DNA of 64,000 nt from an uncultured Alphaproteobacteria bacterium (GTDB taxonomy: Bacteria > Pseudomonadota > Alphaproteobacteria > RF32 > CAG-239): NCBI GenBank assembly GCA_949297145.1, contig CASFQO010000011.1:1-64000 (forward strand), read 5' to 3'. Made by a program: the position numbers and the translations under genes. Shown here in pieces: positions 20,102-30,577 of the stretch. How positions within the stretch are numbered: position 1 is the stretch's first letter; every line of letters begins with the position of its first letter. Under the pieces are notes generated by a model. It saw only the letters and a program-made list of their open reading frames with translations. It ran no database searches and was not told the DNA's origin.

Positions 20102-20335
20102 TTACGCAGCTTTAGAAAGATAGTCAATAGCATCTTTCACTGTAAGAATTTTTTCTGCTGCTTCATCAGGAATTTCGCAACCAAATTCTTCTTCAAATGC
20201 CATAACCAGCTCAACAGTATCCAAACTGTCAGCACCCAAATCGTCAATAAAGTTTGCGTTATCTGTTACTTTTGCTTCTTCAACACCTAAATGTTCAGCA
20301 ACAATTTTCTTAACGCGATCAGCGGTATCAGTCAT
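20102..20335 (-). CDS. acpP: Acyl carrier protein
   Basis: 77 residues, very acidic. The phosphopantetheine attachment motif is GADSLD with Ser37, followed by the [18 protein letters not shown] recognition helix. It carries acyl intermediates for fatty-acid and lipid A synthesis. A dedicated promoter is proposed at 20390-20418, and a terminator separates it from fabF. Confidence 0.98.
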   Translation of the reverse strand: MTDTADRVKKIVAEHLGVEEAKVTDNANFIDDLGADSLDTVELVMAFEEEFGCEIPDEAAEKILTVKDAIDYLSKAA

Positions 20336-20389
20336 TAATTCAACCTCTAAAAATTATTAAAACAAATCTTAGACTAACGTCTGGAATAG

Positions 20390-20418
20390 ACGCTACACAC
20401 AAAATCTTTATTTGACAA
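20390..20418 (-). promoter_or_regulatory. Predicted acpP promoter
   Basis: On the minus strand TTGTCA (20418-20413), a 17-bp spacer and TAGCGT (20395-20390). The -10 match is weak. A small dyad GTCT-ATTCC-AGAC at about 20380-20392 would fall at the start of the transcript. The rest of the 301-bp gap to ldh is AT-rich, with no other feature I can support. Confidence 0.4.
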
Positions 20419-20636
20419 GCATTTTTTTAAACTTTTCAACTTGTAAGCGTTCAGACAAAAAACTAAAGCATTGATTTTAATAAATTAGCCCTTCAAAAAA
20501 AGAGAGGATAAATCTGCAAAAAAAATTACATTTTCCTTTAAAATAAGACTTTATTTCTAAAAAAAGACATACTATATATACCAATGAATTAAAAAGTAAG
20601 ACCATAATCTATATTTTAAAAGAAGGGAAAACAGAC

Positions 20637-21578
20637 ATGCAGATAGGAATTATCGGAACCGGAATGGTTGGCAGTGCCATCGCTTATTCACTGGCAAGTG
20701 AAGGTAGTGCAGAAAAATTAATTTTAATTGATGCCAACAAAGAACGTGCCGTTGCAGAAGCAATGGATATCGCCCACTCCACCCCATTTACCTTTGGTGC
20801 CAAAGTTATGTCCGGCGACTATAAAGACTTAAAAGATGCCGGGATCATCATCATCACTGCCGGTGCAAATCAAAAACCGGGAGAAACACGTCTAGATTTA
20901 TTAGAAAAGAACGTTGGCATCTTCAAGAGCATCATTCCGGAAGTTGTAAAATATGCTCCAAATGCGATTTTGATTATTGCCACAAACCCGGTTGATATCA
21001 TGACCGAAGTAACCTTAAAGATGTCTGGGTTCCCGAAAAATCGTGTTTTCGGAACAGGTACCGTACTCGATTCGGCTCGTTTCCGCAGCATTTTAGGCCG
21101 TCACTTAGGTATTTCTCCAAAATCTGTTCACGCAAACGTTATCGGTGAACATGGTGACAGTGAAGTTTTGGTATGGTCCAGCGCCGTAGCAGGAACAACC
21201 TGCGTAGAACGTATGGCTCAACAAACCGGCAAAGAATTAGATAAAGTCATCAAAGCCTCTATTGATAACGAAGTACGTAACGCTGCCTACACCATTATTA
21301 AGGGCAAAGGCTCAACATACTTTGGCATAGCTTCAGCCACCCAATACATCTGCAATTCTATCATCAGCGATAAACACGCTATTTTGACGGTAAGTTCGCA
21401 CCATGATGAAGGTATTGGCGGCTATGGTCACATTTGTTATTCATTACCGTCCATTGTCAGCAAGAATGGCGTTGAAACATCTTTGACACCGGAGTTGTGT
21501 GAGAGTGAAAAAGAAGCTCTGGCTAAGAGTGCAGAAACTTTATCTGAATATACGAAAAAAGCTCTTGCAATGTTATAA
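20637..21578 (+). CDS. ldh: L-lactate dehydrogenase
   Basis: 313 residues. NAD-binding GTGMVG at 7-12, active-site loop GANQKPGETRLDLL, GTGTVLDSARFR and the catalytic histidine in GEHGDSE (His172). Gln79 in the ANQKPGE loop marks lactate rather than malate dehydrogenase, where an Arg is expected. It reduces pyruvate to L-lactate and reoxidises NADH in fermentation, complementing AdhE at 26-29 kb. Monocistronic, with a strong terminator. Confidence 0.95.
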   Translation: MQIGIIGTGMVGSAIAYSLASEGSAEKLILIDANKERAVAEAMDIAHSTPFTFGAKVMSGDYKDLKDAGIIIITAGANQKPGETRLDLLEKNVGIFKSIIPEVVKYAPNAILIIATNPVDIMTEVTLKMSGFPKNRVFGTGTVLDSARFRSILGRHLGISPKSVHANVIGEHGDSEVLVWSSAVAGTTCVERMAQQTGKELDKVIKASIDNEVRNAAYTIIKGKGSTYFGIASATQYICNSIISDKHAILTVSSHHDEGIGGYGHICYSLPSIVSKNGVETSLTPELCESEKEALAKSAETLSEYTKKALAML

Positions 21579-21622
21579 TGAGATAGAGTAAGTTCATCAC
21601 TCTTAAGAGATTCTCCAAATAT

Positions 21623-21656
21623 AAAGCGTCCGATTTCCGGACGCTTTTACTTTATT
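21623..21656 (+). terminator. Intrinsic terminator of ldh
   Basis: AAAGCGTCCG (21623-21632) pairs with CGGACGCTTT (21638-21647), 5-nt loop, T-rich tail. Confidence 0.85.
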
Positions 21657-21671
21657 TTGAAAGAACACACA

Positions 21672-21704
21672 AAAACAAAGTCCGAATAAAAAATTCGGAC
21701 TTTT
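21672..21704 (-). terminator. Intrinsic terminator of the autotransporter/GT8 operon
   Basis: On the minus strand AAAAGTCCGAAT pairs with ATTCGGACTTT around a short T-rich loop, followed by a T-rich run. Confidence 0.75.
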
Positions 21705-21718
21705 GCAATATAATATTT

Positions 21719-22768
21719 CTAATTTTCAAGCGGCGGCAAATCGCGATAATATTTATACCACAACCGCTGCAGCATATAGAAGAAATCTGTTTTTTTGACC
21801 ACCGTGCCCAAAGGTTTTTGCGAAGAAGCAAAATGCAAAATTGTAGCCGGAGCAAAGACTTCTTCCAATGTTTTCCAGTTCTCGCCATAATATTTGGCCA
21901 TCGTCGGCAAATCTATATGTTTGAAAAAGAAATTCATCGTATTATCCTTAAACGGCAATAGAGCAACATCATTTCCAACCACCACATTAAAGGCATCTTG
22001 ATCCATATAAGTGCGGAAATTATTATTCGTATAATCCTCTAATTTTGCCAACAAGTTATCCTCTCTGATTTTCTTTAAGTTCATCAGCATAACCCCGGCA
22101 TTAAAGTAAAACCCGCGTTCTTCCAAATTAAGCTCCAAGACATGAGCATTTTCAAAAAACCATGATGGATCTTTAACTGCCGCCAAATATTTACCCTCAA
22201 TATCCGTATTGTATAATTCGTTTAAGTCATGCAAAATCAACACATCGGAATCCACATACAAAACTTTATCAAGTTCAGGCAAAACTTGCGCAATATAATA
22301 CTTTAATAATGAAGTTTTAGAAACGTGCGTATCGCGAATATAGAATAAATCAATCTCTTTTTGCGGTAAAACAGTAACTTTCACTTTATCCGTTTCCATA
22401 GCTTTCAGCGCTGTTATATCGGAATCATAAACATCCAAAGTCATCACATAAAAATTATATAAGCTATTAGGACATTTCGTTTGTTTTGCGGAATTGATTG
22501 CCACTCTGGTAAAGTCCATATAATTAGCATCAGTAATCAAAACCACATTAACCGAACCATCTACGCCTTCACAATTTTGTGGTGTCAGAGCCAAATCAAA
22601 ATCATAATTTTTGGCATTAGCATCTTGCCCGAGTTGAGCCGCCGCCTGAGCCTCTAATTGTTGATTTTCAACTTCACGCTCAATATATGAAGCCCATAGC
22701 AACAAACCAACCACAATCACTGCCATCACATCAGCAACGATGACCCACCACATAGCTTTATCTTTCAT
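21719..22768 (-). CDS. Membrane-anchored family 8 glycosyltransferase
   Basis: 349 residues. One transmembrane segment at about 6-26, then a GT8 domain from about 72: NVVLITDANY, the DxD motif in VLYVDSDVLI, FNAGVMLMNL, YMDQDAFNVV and the C-terminal ATILHFAS histidine. GT8 enzymes are retaining transferases using nucleotide sugars, for example the LPS galactosyl and glucosyl transferases. Flanking charges (lysines before the span, acidic residues after) predict the catalytic domain on the periplasmic side, which is odd for a nucleotide-sugar enzyme. The ATG lies 21 bp after the autotransporter stop with AAGGAG upstream, so the two are cotranscribed. Confidence 0.85.
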   Translation of the reverse strand: MKDKAMWWVIVADVMAVIVVGLLLWASYIEREVENQQLEAQAAAQLGQDANAKNYDFDLALTPQNCEGVDGSVNVVLITDANYMDFTRVAINSAKQTKCPNSLYNFYVMTLDVYDSDITALKAMETDKVKVTVLPQKEIDLFYIRDTHVSKTSLLKYYIAQVLPELDKVLYVDSDVLILHDLNELYNTDIEGKYLAAVKDPSWFFENAHVLELNLEERGFYFNAGVMLMNLKKIREDNLLAKLEDYTNNNFRTYMDQDAFNVVVGNDVALLPFKDNTMNFFFKHIDLPTMAKYYGENWKTLEEVFAPATILHFASSQKPLGTVVKKTDFFYMLQRLWYKYYRDLPPLEN

Positions 22769-22789
22769 ATTAAACTCCTTAAAAGCTTA

Positions 22790-25700
22790 TTAAAATGCAT
22801 AATTCAAACCGGCATTAACATCATAAGAAGAGTAATCGTCTCCAAATGTATAGCCCACAGCCGTATAACCGGATACCTTAGGTGAAAATTCAAATTTTCC
22901 GCCCATTTCCAATCTTCCCAACGTCCGATCATCGTACGACCGTATATTTTGATTGATACCTGTAATACGCGTCATTCCACCGCTGGTAAATTCTTTAATA
23001 ATAGACGGCTTAAAGTACAAACTATTTGAGCACCCATTCTGACAAAACAGATATTCGATAGTTGTTCCCAATTCTGCCATTAAATAATGGAGAGTATCAA
23101 AACTTGCCTTTTTACCCACATTATCATGCAACGTATCTATATCAAGCATCGTATAATGCAATCCCAAGCTAGGTTCTACCGTTAAATATTTTGCTAAAGC
23201 AAATTTGCGTGCAACTTCAACGCTGGCCCCATATTGCATAGCATCGGTTGAAGCCGAAGCAATATGGTCATCGGTAGAAACGTCCATATCCTGCTTTCCT
23301 GCAAACAAAAGGGACAAGACTTTCCAATTATGACGGTCAAATTTATAATATCCACCACCGAGGTAGCTGTCATTTTTAATCTTAGAACCTAAATCAGAAT
23401 AGTAATCACCTTTTCCGGAAAGATCGTATTTACCATGACGATAAGCCCCAAACACACCTGCACGATGCGTTCCATCATGATACAAATCCACACCGGCCGT
23501 AAATCCTTGAATATCGGCATCCATTTGAACAGAACCGTCTAAATCAGCCGTTTCATAACTAACATCTGCCCAAACTCTTTTCTGCGGAAGAATTTTCGCC
23601 CGCTGACAAGCATCATCGATACAATTCAAATTTTTTGTAAAAGCAATTCCTTTTGCAACACTATCAGCAATACTTCTGTTTTGTTCAACAGCCACTTGTT
23701 GCATACCAATATAAGCAGGAATTTCCGGCGCATAAACAGGATTAAACGGCTGTACCGGCTCCGGTTCAGGTTCCGGCGTTGGTTCGGGTTCAGGCTCTGG
23801 ATCTGGCGTTGGCTCGGGTTCAGGCTCTGGATCTGGCGTTGGCTCTGGATCTGGTTCGGGTTCTGGTTCCGGCTCGGGTTCTACCTGCTTAACTGCCAAA
23901 TACCAAACACTACCGTCTTCATCCCCTTTCACATTATACCGACTTTCCCACATATACGGACTGCTGATAACACGGCTAACATTAAAATTCGCTTCTGTTT
24001 CCATATTATCATTAAGCGCCGTTACAAAAGGGCTCAAAACATTCTCAGGATTATCCGTCTCGGTCAAATCCAAGAAATTCAAAATAACATTTGTATTGCC
24101 TTCAACATCATTACTCACATTTAACATACCATTTTTCAACGTAGAATTATCAAAATCTGACTGTGCATCCATCCACAAAGTACCATTATTTCCCACCAAA
24201 TTTTGCATATTAAGCGTCTGATCAGATGCCAAATACAAGCGTCCGCCTTCATCTAACGTTAATGTATTCAAATGATTAACATCGTTATTAAAACGAACGC
24301 TTCCGCTATCATCACCGCTAATATTAATATGGTAATCCGCTCCGTCCACAATATCATCAAAAATCAAATTTCCATCGTTAGCCGTTGCCAGATTTAACGT
24401 TGTGTCTTGTGTTTCCATATAAACACCGGTATTATTGGTATTAGCATTATTCCCGGAAACTTTAGCATCTTGCCCATCTGCCTTCATCGTTAAATCCACA
24501 AGACTGTGGACAGCACCTCCAGAACCACTGACATTATCTAAAATATTGGCGTTAGTAATCTCTGCCGTACCGGACTGAACATAAATTGCTCCACCACCGT
24601 TTTTAGCAATATTTCCGGAAAATTCTCCTCCATTAACAATCAACTGACCGGCATTCAAAATAGCCCCACCGTTACCCCATGATTCATTTTGAGCAAAATC
24701 TGTATCAGTAACGTTCATATTACCTTGTTTTGCATTATAAATACCACCACCGTTACTTTTATTTTTTTCAAAAGAACTTCCGGAAATAGTATACTTCGCA
24801 TTATTATTATAAACAGCACCGCCACCCCAATTACTAGTATTTCCGGTAAAAGTAGAATTAGCTACATCAACAGTTGATGTTGAATTTGTATAAATAGCAC
24901 CGCCTTCTTCTCCAGAACTATTATTAATAAACGACGTATCTGTTACTTTCAATGTACCGCCGCCAGTTGATGCAATCGCCCCACCTTTCCAATAAGCACT
25001 ATTTTCTTCAAAACGGCTACTGTTAACATTAACCACAGCTCCGCCATAATAAAGAATTCCCGCACCGCTTTGCCCCACATTTCCATTAGGGACTAAAGTT
25101 CCATCTTCACCTTGAGAATAATTCGGACGCCCGCTACTATCATTTTTATAAAAGATAGAATTATTAATAGTTGTTGTTCCTCCGTTAGACCCAATCACCG
25201 AACGATGGTTATTATTAAATGTGGCGCTGATATTATTTATTGTACCGCCACCATTCCAAATAACACCATGCAAATAAGCCGTATTATCCTCAAACAAACC
25301 AGTAATATTATCAATAACGGCATCAACACCCCAGCCGTTGTTAAAAATAGCTGCTCCAGAGGATTCATATGAGCTAACATCATCACCATAAATACCAGAT
25401 TTATTACCTCTAAAGATACCATCTATCGAACCGATATGACCACCATTATAAATAGCAGCACCATTCAAAGCCATATTATTATAAAAATTAGCAGAAATAG
25501 ATTTAAGCTCACTAAAATTTGCAATTACCCCGCCTTGATTATCATCCGGATCCATTTGCACACCGTCAACACTGGGAATAACCTGATTAACAATATTTTG
25601 AAATGTAATATTTTTGATTTCATTAATGGTACCATTATAAAAACGAAGAAACTGCGTTTTATTTTCACCACCATCAATAACATGCCCTGCACCGTCAAGA

Positions 25701-25906
25701 GTAAGATTCTCTGGTGAAGTTCCCAAAGCAACATTTCCCTGTGGCAAAGTCAAATCATCGGTTAAAACAACATCTCCCCCTTTAATAACAGCATTAAGAA
25801 ACTGTTCCAACGTAGAAACATCTTCCGCATCAGCCTCAGACAAAGGAACAAATGCCGCCAATACAGATGCCACATAAGCCGAAAATTTTATGGTAACTCT
25901 GGTCAT
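22790..25906 (-). CDS. Pmp-like autotransporter adhesin
   Basis: 1038 residues from the ATG at 25906 (AGAGGTG just upstream; a GTG at 25912 is in frame). Signal peptide at about 1-28. The passenger (about 30-670) carries many GGAI/GGAV and FxxN-type repeats ([25 protein letters not shown]), as in chlamydial polymorphic membrane proteins and other beta-helix passengers. A Pro-Glu-Pro/Asp repeat linker follows at about 676-722. The C-terminal barrel (about 775-1038) ends in NYAF. It is predicted to be a type V secreted surface protein. The GT8 gene follows in the same operon. A 230-bp AT-rich gap upstream holds the adhE terminator and probably the promoter. Confidence 0.92.
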   Translation of the reverse strand: MTRVTIKFSAYVASVLAAFVPLSEADAEDVSTLEQFLNAVIKGGDVVLTDDLTLPQGNVALGTSPENLTLDGAGHVIDGGENKTQFLRFYNGTINEIKNITFQNIVNQVIPSVDGVQMDPDDNQGGVIANFSELKSISANFYNNMALNGAAIYNGGHIGSIDGIFRGNKSGIYGDDVSSYESSGAAIFNNGWGVDAVIDNITGLFEDNTAYLHGVIWNGGGTINNISATFNNNHRSVIGSNGGTTTINNSIFYKNDSSGRPNYSQGEDGTLVPNGNVGQSGAGILYYGGAVVNVNSSRFEENSAYWKGGAIASTGGGTLKVTDTSFINNSSGEEGGAIYTNSTSTVDVANSTFTGNTSNWGGGAVYNNNAKYTISGSSFEKNKSNGGGIYNAKQGNMNVTDTDFAQNESWGNGGAILNAGQLIVNGGEFSGNIAKNGGGAIYVQSGTAEITNANILDNVSGSGGAVHSLVDLTMKADGQDAKVSGNNANTNNTGVYMETQDTTLNLATANDGNLIFDDIVDGADYHINISGDDSGSVRFNNDVNHLNTLTLDEGGRLYLASDQTLNMQNLVGNNGTLWMDAQSDFDNSTLKNGMLNVSNDVEGNTNVILNFLDLTETDNPENVLSPFVTALNDNMETEANFNVSRVISSPYMWESRYNVKGDEDGSVWYLAVKQVEPEPEPEPEPDPEPTPDPEPEPEPTPDPEPEPEPTPEPEPEPVQPFNPVYAPEIPAYIGMQQVAVEQNRSIADSVAKGIAFTKNLNCIDDACQRAKILPQKRVWADVSYETADLDGSVQMDADIQGFTAGVDLYHDGTHRAGVFGAYRHGKYDLSGKGDYYSDLGSKIKNDSYLGGGYYKFDRHNWKVLSLLFAGKQDMDVSTDDHIASASTDAMQYGASVEVARKFALAKYLTVEPSLGLHYTMLDIDTLHDNVGKKASFDTLHYLMAELGTTIEYLFCQNGCSNSLYFKPSIIKEFTSGGMTRITGINQNIRSYDDRTLGRLEMGGKFEFSPKVSGYTAVGYTFGDDYSSYDVNAGLNYAF
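23740..23885 (-). repeat. DNA repeat encoding the Pro-Glu/Asp linker of the autotransporter
   Basis: A run of 18-24 bp near-identical units built on GGTTCTGG/GGCTCTGG-type hexamers (plus-strand reading) encodes alternating Pro-Glu, Pro-Asp and Pro-Thr. Such repeats change length readily by slippage, so the linker length is likely variable between strains. Confidence 0.8.
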
Positions 25907-26082
25907 ATCCACCTCTTAAATATATAGTCCAGCCTTATTATCCAAAATATAAAAGACAAACTGTAAAAAAAGCGTAAATTATTAAATATAAATAAAAAGA
26001 GGCCATCATATCTACTCAAAAATAAGCTTATCACACTTCAGACATAACAGGTCACCAATTAATTATTTTTTTGTTACTTTAC

Positions 26083-26117
26083 ACAAAAAAAGAGGAAGTA
26101 ACAAGTACTTCCTCTTA
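26083..26117 (-). terminator. Intrinsic terminator of adhE
   Basis: On the minus strand AAGAGGAAGT (from 26116) pairs perfectly with ACTTCCTCTT (to 26090), 7-nt loop, followed by a run of T. Confidence 0.88.
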
Positions 26118-26136
26118 AAATCAGTTCAACGACCGA

Positions 26137-28770
26137 TTACATTTCAAAATCCGTAACACCCTCGTAAGCTAATTCATAAAGTTTACGAATTTCCTTAATC
26201 AGAGGATACCGCGGGTTAGAAACGGTGCATTGGTCATCAAATGCAAGTGTCGGCAAAGTTTCCATAGCTTTCTTAAAGTCTTCGTCAGTATATTGTCCTT
26301 TAATAGCAAACCACTCACGAATAGACCCTGGAATTCCGATTTTTTTCTTCAAATCCTGAATACCTTCAATCAAAGCATTAACTTTATCGTCATCTGTTTT
26401 GCCCTTAAAGCCCATAGCCGTAGCAAATTCTGCATAAGCTGCTTTAGCGTGCGGATATTTATACTGCGGGAATGCACATTGTTTAGCCGGTTTATCGGTT
26501 GCATTATAACGAATAACCTGACAGAACAAAAGTGCATTGGCAACACCGTGCGGAATATTAAATGCGGCACCCAATTTATGCGCCATAGAGTGGCAAACAC
26601 CCAAGAAGGCATTAGCAAAAGCCATACCGGCCAAAGTAGATGCAACATGCATTTTTTCACGTGCATGCAAGTCACCCGTTGCATAAGAAAGCGGCAAATT
26701 GTCAAAAACAAGTTTACCAGCTTCAAGAGAAAGCCCTCTTGTATATTCGGTAGCCATAGAAGATACGAAAGATTCCAAAGCGTGTGTCAACACATCAATA
26801 CCGGAAGCAGAGCAAAGTCCCTTCGGCATCGTTTGAACCAAATCAGAATCAACAATAGCCATAGACGGTGTCAAAGCATAGTCAGCAATAGCATATTTAA
26901 TTCCAACACTGTCATCCGTAATAATAGAGAACGGTGTAACTTCAGAACCCGTACCGGAAGTTGTTGGAATAGCAACCATCATAGCTTTTTCACCCAATTG
27001 CGGGAATTCAAAAATACGTTTACGAATATCCATAAAGCGCATAGCCAAGTCTTCAAACTTCAATTCCGGATGTTCATACATCAACCACATAATTTTACCG
27101 GCATCAATCGGAGAACCACCGCCCAACGCGATAATCACATCCGGTTCAAAAGAACGCAAAGTACCAATAGCCATATTAACCGTCGTCAAATCCGGATCCG
27201 GATGAACATCAGAGAAGATTTTATGAGCCACACCGATTTCATCCAAAACATCGGTAACTTTCTTTGTAAAGCCCAAGTCAAACAATGGTTTATCCGTAAC
27301 GATGAACGCACGTTTTTTACCTTTAAGTTCTTTCAAAGCAAAAGACAGAGAGCCCGGTTTGAAATAGATTTTCGGTGGAACTCTGAACCACAACATATTT
27401 TCTTCACGTTTTGCAACACTTTTAATATTCATCAGATGTTTTACTCCCACATTTTCACTAACCGAGTTACCGCCCCAAGAACCGCAGCCTAACGTCAACG
27501 ATGGCTCTAATCTAAAGTTATAAATATCACCGATAGCGCCTTGAGAAGACGGACAGTTAATCATAACACGACCTGTAATCATCAAATGACCGAAATATTT
27601 AATTCTGTCATCATTTTGCGGATTAGTATAGAGAACGGAAGTATGCCCTCTTCCACCGTGAGAAACAAGTTCTTTTGCCAACGCAGCACCGGACTTAAAG
27701 TCATCAGCTTTATACATTGCCAAAACTGGAGAAAGTTTTTCAGCTGAGAATGGTTCTTCCGCACCAACTTTTGTGCATTCGGCAATAAGCACTTTCGTTT
27801 CTTCCGGAACAGAAATTTTAGCCATTTCAGCAATTTTATGAGCCGGCTGTCCAACAATAGCGGAGTTAAGGCGACCGTCAATCATAATAACTTTCGCCAA
27901 TTTCTCCTTTTCTTTTGGAGACAAGATGTAAGCCCCGCGTTTAACAAATTCTGCTTTAACGGCATCATAAACATCTTTAACGGCTGTAACCGATTGCTCA
28001 GAAGCACAAATCATACCGTTATCAAATGTCTTAGACATCAAGATAGAAGAAACTGCCATTTGAATATCAGCCGTTTCATCAATCAACGCCGGAACATTAC
28101 CAGCACCAACGCCAAGAGCTGGTTTTCCGGAACTATAAGCAGATTTAACCATTCCCGGACCACCTGTTGCCAAGATGATATCAACTTGTGGATGTTGCAT
28201 CAAATATTGAGTTTGGAAGATAGACGGATTTTCAATCCAACCGATAATATTTTCAGGAGCGCCGGCTTTAACAGCTTCCTCAAGAATAATACGAGCCGTT
28301 TCAACCGTGCATTTCTTAGCTCTTGGGTGTGGAGAAAAGATAATACCGTTACGTGTTTTCAACGCAATCAAAGACTTAAATATAGCCGTAGAAGTCGGAT
28401 TCGTTGTAGGAACAACACCGGCAATAACACCCAGAGGTTCAGCAATTTTAATCATACCATTTGCTTTATCTTCTTCCAAGATGCCGCAAGTTTTTGTATC
28501 CTTAAATTTATTGTAGATATATTCAGAAGCAAAATGGTTTTTAATCACCTTATCTTCCACAACGCCCATACCAGTTTCTTCCACAGCCATTTTAGCCAAA
28601 GGAATTCTGAGAGAGCTTAATTTCAGCGCAACACGTCTGAAAATATAATCAACTTGTTCCTGAGTATATTCGGCATATTTTTTCTGAGCTGCCGCAACCT
28701 TAGCAACAATCTCATCAACATGCTTTTTTTCAGCTTCTTCGTTAGCTTGAACTTGAGTTTCTTTTGCCAT
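26137..28770 (-). CDS. adhE: Bifunctional acetaldehyde-CoA/alcohol dehydrogenase
   Basis: 877 residues, full length for AdhE. The N-terminal aldehyde dehydrogenase half has the catalytic cysteine in NGMICASEQ (Cys255) and the nucleotide-binding GVGAGNVPA. A linker at about 440-460 leads to the iron-dependent alcohol dehydrogenase half, with GGGSPIDAGKIMW, TTSGTGSEVTPF and the iron-binding histidines in THALESF, HSMAHKLGA and PHGVANA. It reduces acetyl-CoA to ethanol in two NADH-consuming steps, the hallmark of anaerobic mixed fermentation. Monocistronic. Confidence 0.97.
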   Translation of the reverse strand: MAKETQVQANEEAEKKHVDEIVAKVAAAQKKYAEYTQEQVDYIFRRVALKLSSLRIPLAKMAVEETGMGVVEDKVIKNHFASEYIYNKFKDTKTCGILEEDKANGMIKIAEPLGVIAGVVPTTNPTSTAIFKSLIALKTRNGIIFSPHPRAKKCTVETARIILEEAVKAGAPENIIGWIENPSIFQTQYLMQHPQVDIILATGGPGMVKSAYSSGKPALGVGAGNVPALIDETADIQMAVSSILMSKTFDNGMICASEQSVTAVKDVYDAVKAEFVKRGAYILSPKEKEKLAKVIMIDGRLNSAIVGQPAHKIAEMAKISVPEETKVLIAECTKVGAEEPFSAEKLSPVLAMYKADDFKSGAALAKELVSHGGRGHTSVLYTNPQNDDRIKYFGHLMITGRVMINCPSSQGAIGDIYNFRLEPSLTLGCGSWGGNSVSENVGVKHLMNIKSVAKREENMLWFRVPPKIYFKPGSLSFALKELKGKKRAFIVTDKPLFDLGFTKKVTDVLDEIGVAHKIFSDVHPDPDLTTVNMAIGTLRSFEPDVIIALGGGSPIDAGKIMWLMYEHPELKFEDLAMRFMDIRKRIFEFPQLGEKAMMVAIPTTSGTGSEVTPFSIITDDSVGIKYAIADYALTPSMAIVDSDLVQTMPKGLCSASGIDVLTHALESFVSSMATEYTRGLSLEAGKLVFDNLPLSYATGDLHAREKMHVASTLAGMAFANAFLGVCHSMAHKLGAAFNIPHGVANALLFCQVIRYNATDKPAKQCAFPQYKYPHAKAAYAEFATAMGFKGKTDDDKVNALIEGIQDLKKKIGIPGSIREWFAIKGQYTDEDFKKAMETLPTLAFDDQCTVSNPRYPLIKEIRKLYELAYEGVTDFEM

Positions 28771-28892
28771 AGTTTACATTTCTCCATAACAATTTAACAC
28801 TATTGACAAGATAATAGCGCATAAAAAATTAACAAGGCGTTTAAAACGCTTATCAAGACACGAATTATTTCAGATTATTTCGTATGTAACCA

Positions 28893-28922
28893 CAAAAAAT
28901 CCCCGCCATAAGGCAGGGACTT
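28893..28922 (-). terminator. Intrinsic terminator of pyk
   Basis: On the minus strand GTCCCTGCC pairs with GGCGGGGAT around TTAT and is followed by TTTTT. Confidence 0.8.
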
Positions 28923-28942
28923 TAACCATCATGACTAAACAA

Positions 28943-30364
28943 TTAGGCTTTAACGATATGTAATACGTTTGTACTACCGACACGGCCAAACGGATATCCT
29001 GCCGTAACGACAATATATTCGCCTTTTTTAGCCAAACCGGAGCTTGACGCCAAAGAACGACAAACAGTTTCAATATTATCAAAACTTTCAAACCCTTTGG
29101 TATCAATAAACGTCTTAACGCCCCAAACAAGGTTCAGTCTGCAAGCAATTTGCTCTGTCGGGTTAATAGAAATAATCGGCAAGTTCGTCCGTTCCTGAGC
29201 CATCGCCAACGTTGTCGCGCCGCTAACCGAAAATGTAGCAACACAAGCCACTTTATCCAGTGTTTTAACCACTTCTCCCGCTGCATGCGTAATAGCATGA
29301 GCCTCACTGTTGCAGTTATTCCCCTGACAAAAATGATGTACGTTTTCCAAATATTTCGGATCACTTTCCACCTGTTGAATAACCCCATGCATGGTTTGCA
29401 CCGTTTCCACCGGATAATTTCCGGCAGCCGTTTCACCAGAGAGCATAACCACATCGCATCCGTCATAAACCGCATTAGCAATATCAGAAACTTCCGCACG
29501 AGTAGGCATCGGAGCATTTATCATCGATTCGAGCATCTGTGTTGCCACAATAACCGGTTTACCGAATACCCGACATCTGGAAACGATTCGTTTCTGCAAA
29601 ACAGGCACCGTCACAATCGGACATTCAACCCCCAAATCACCACGTGCCACCATCACCATATCTGACGCTTTTACAATATTATCCAAATCGTCCAAAACTT
29701 GTGGTTTTTCTAATTTAGAAATAATCCAAGCTCTTTTACCGATAATTTTGCGCGCTTCTTTAATATCCGAAACACGTTGCACAAAGGAAAGGCAAATGCA
29801 GTCAACACCAAGCCCCAAAGCAAATTCCAAATCATCCAAATCCTTTGGTGTCAAAGGAGAGATATTAAGGGATGAATTTGGCAAATTAACTCCTTTATGT
29901 CCCGAAATAAATCCACCCACTTCAACTTCGGTCAAAGCCGATTCTTTATTACATTTCAAAACTCTCAAAACGATATTGCCGTCATTAACCAGCAATTTAT
30001 CGCCTTCTTTCAAAGCTTCAAAAATCTCTTTATGCGGCAAAGTTACTCTGTTTTCATCGCCCAATTCATTTTTCATATCCAGCGTAAACTTCTGCCCTTT
30101 ATGTAAAAGAACTTTCCCATCCTTAAACGTACCGATTCTGAGTTTCGGCCCCTGCATATCTGCCACCACCGTAACCCGCACACCTTTTTCTTTGGCCAAC
30201 TTTCTGACCAACTCATAAGTATTTTTATGTTCTTCGTGTGTTCCGTGGCTAAAATTCAATCTAACACCATCAACTCCGGCATCAATCAACGCCGAAATTC
30301 TCTCTTCGGTATTAGAAGAAGGCCCCAAGGTTGCTAAAATTTTTGTACGAGTATCTTTTGGCAT
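28943..30364 (-). CDS. pyk: Pyruvate kinase
   Basis: 473 residues. TKILATLGPSS near the N terminus, RLNFSHG, the substrate/metal loop in DMVMVARGDLGVE, the catalytic lysine in WIISKLEKPQ, and MLSGETAAGNYPVE. It converts phosphoenolpyruvate and ADP to pyruvate and ATP, feeding ldh and adhE nearby. AGGGGAAG precedes the ATG. Monocistronic with its own terminator; divergent from gapR. Confidence 0.97.
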   Translation of the reverse strand: MPKDTRTKILATLGPSSNTEERISALIDAGVDGVRLNFSHGTHEEHKNTYELVRKLAKEKGVRVTVVADMQGPKLRIGTFKDGKVLLHKGQKFTLDMKNELGDENRVTLPHKEIFEALKEGDKLLVNDGNIVLRVLKCNKESALTEVEVGGFISGHKGVNLPNSSLNISPLTPKDLDDLEFALGLGVDCICLSFVQRVSDIKEARKIIGKRAWIISKLEKPQVLDDLDNIVKASDMVMVARGDLGVECPIVTVPVLQKRIVSRCRVFGKPVIVATQMLESMINAPMPTRAEVSDIANAVYDGCDVVMLSGETAAGNYPVETVQTMHGVIQQVESDPKYLENVHHFCQGNNCNSEAHAITHAAGEVVKTLDKVACVATFSVSGATTLAMAQERTNLPIISINPTEQIACRLNLVWGVKTFIDTKGFESFDNIETVCRSLASSSGLAKKGEYIVVTAGYPFGRVGSTNVLHIVKA

Positions 30365-30496
30365 GTTCTTCCCCTAAAAAAATTAAAACCAAACTTTCGT
30401 TATGGTAAGGTATATACCATAAAAGTTTAATAACTTATTATTCTTTAACTTCTCCACAACAATTTAAACCTAAACAAAATGTATCAAATTTATTAC

Positions 30497-30525
30497 TTGT
30501 CAAAAAAAAATATCTTTGCTAAAGT
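30497..30525 (+). promoter_or_regulatory. Predicted gapR promoter
   Basis: TTGTCA (30497-30502), a 17-bp A-rich spacer and TAAAGT (30520-30525), 53 bp upstream of the gapR ATG. Confidence 0.6.
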
Positions 30526-30577
30526 CCGTTACCGAACATAAAATATTTCTTTAATAACAGTTGAAGGGAGAATAACT

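Noticed and set aside
20637-21578. Malate dehydrogenase
   Set aside because: The specificity loop has Gln (ANQKPGE) rather than the Arg expected for malate, so lactate dehydrogenase is the better call.
23681-24124. Plus-strand frame giving a Trp/Arg/Phe-rich repeat protein
   Set aside because: It is the antisense reading of the autotransporter Pro-Glu linker repeats.
26230-27492. 420-codon open frame on the plus strand opposite adhE
   Set aside because: Antisense to a full-length conserved gene; the translation is Arg/His/Asn-rich low-complexity sequence typical of a codon shadow, and no ribosome-binding site is present.
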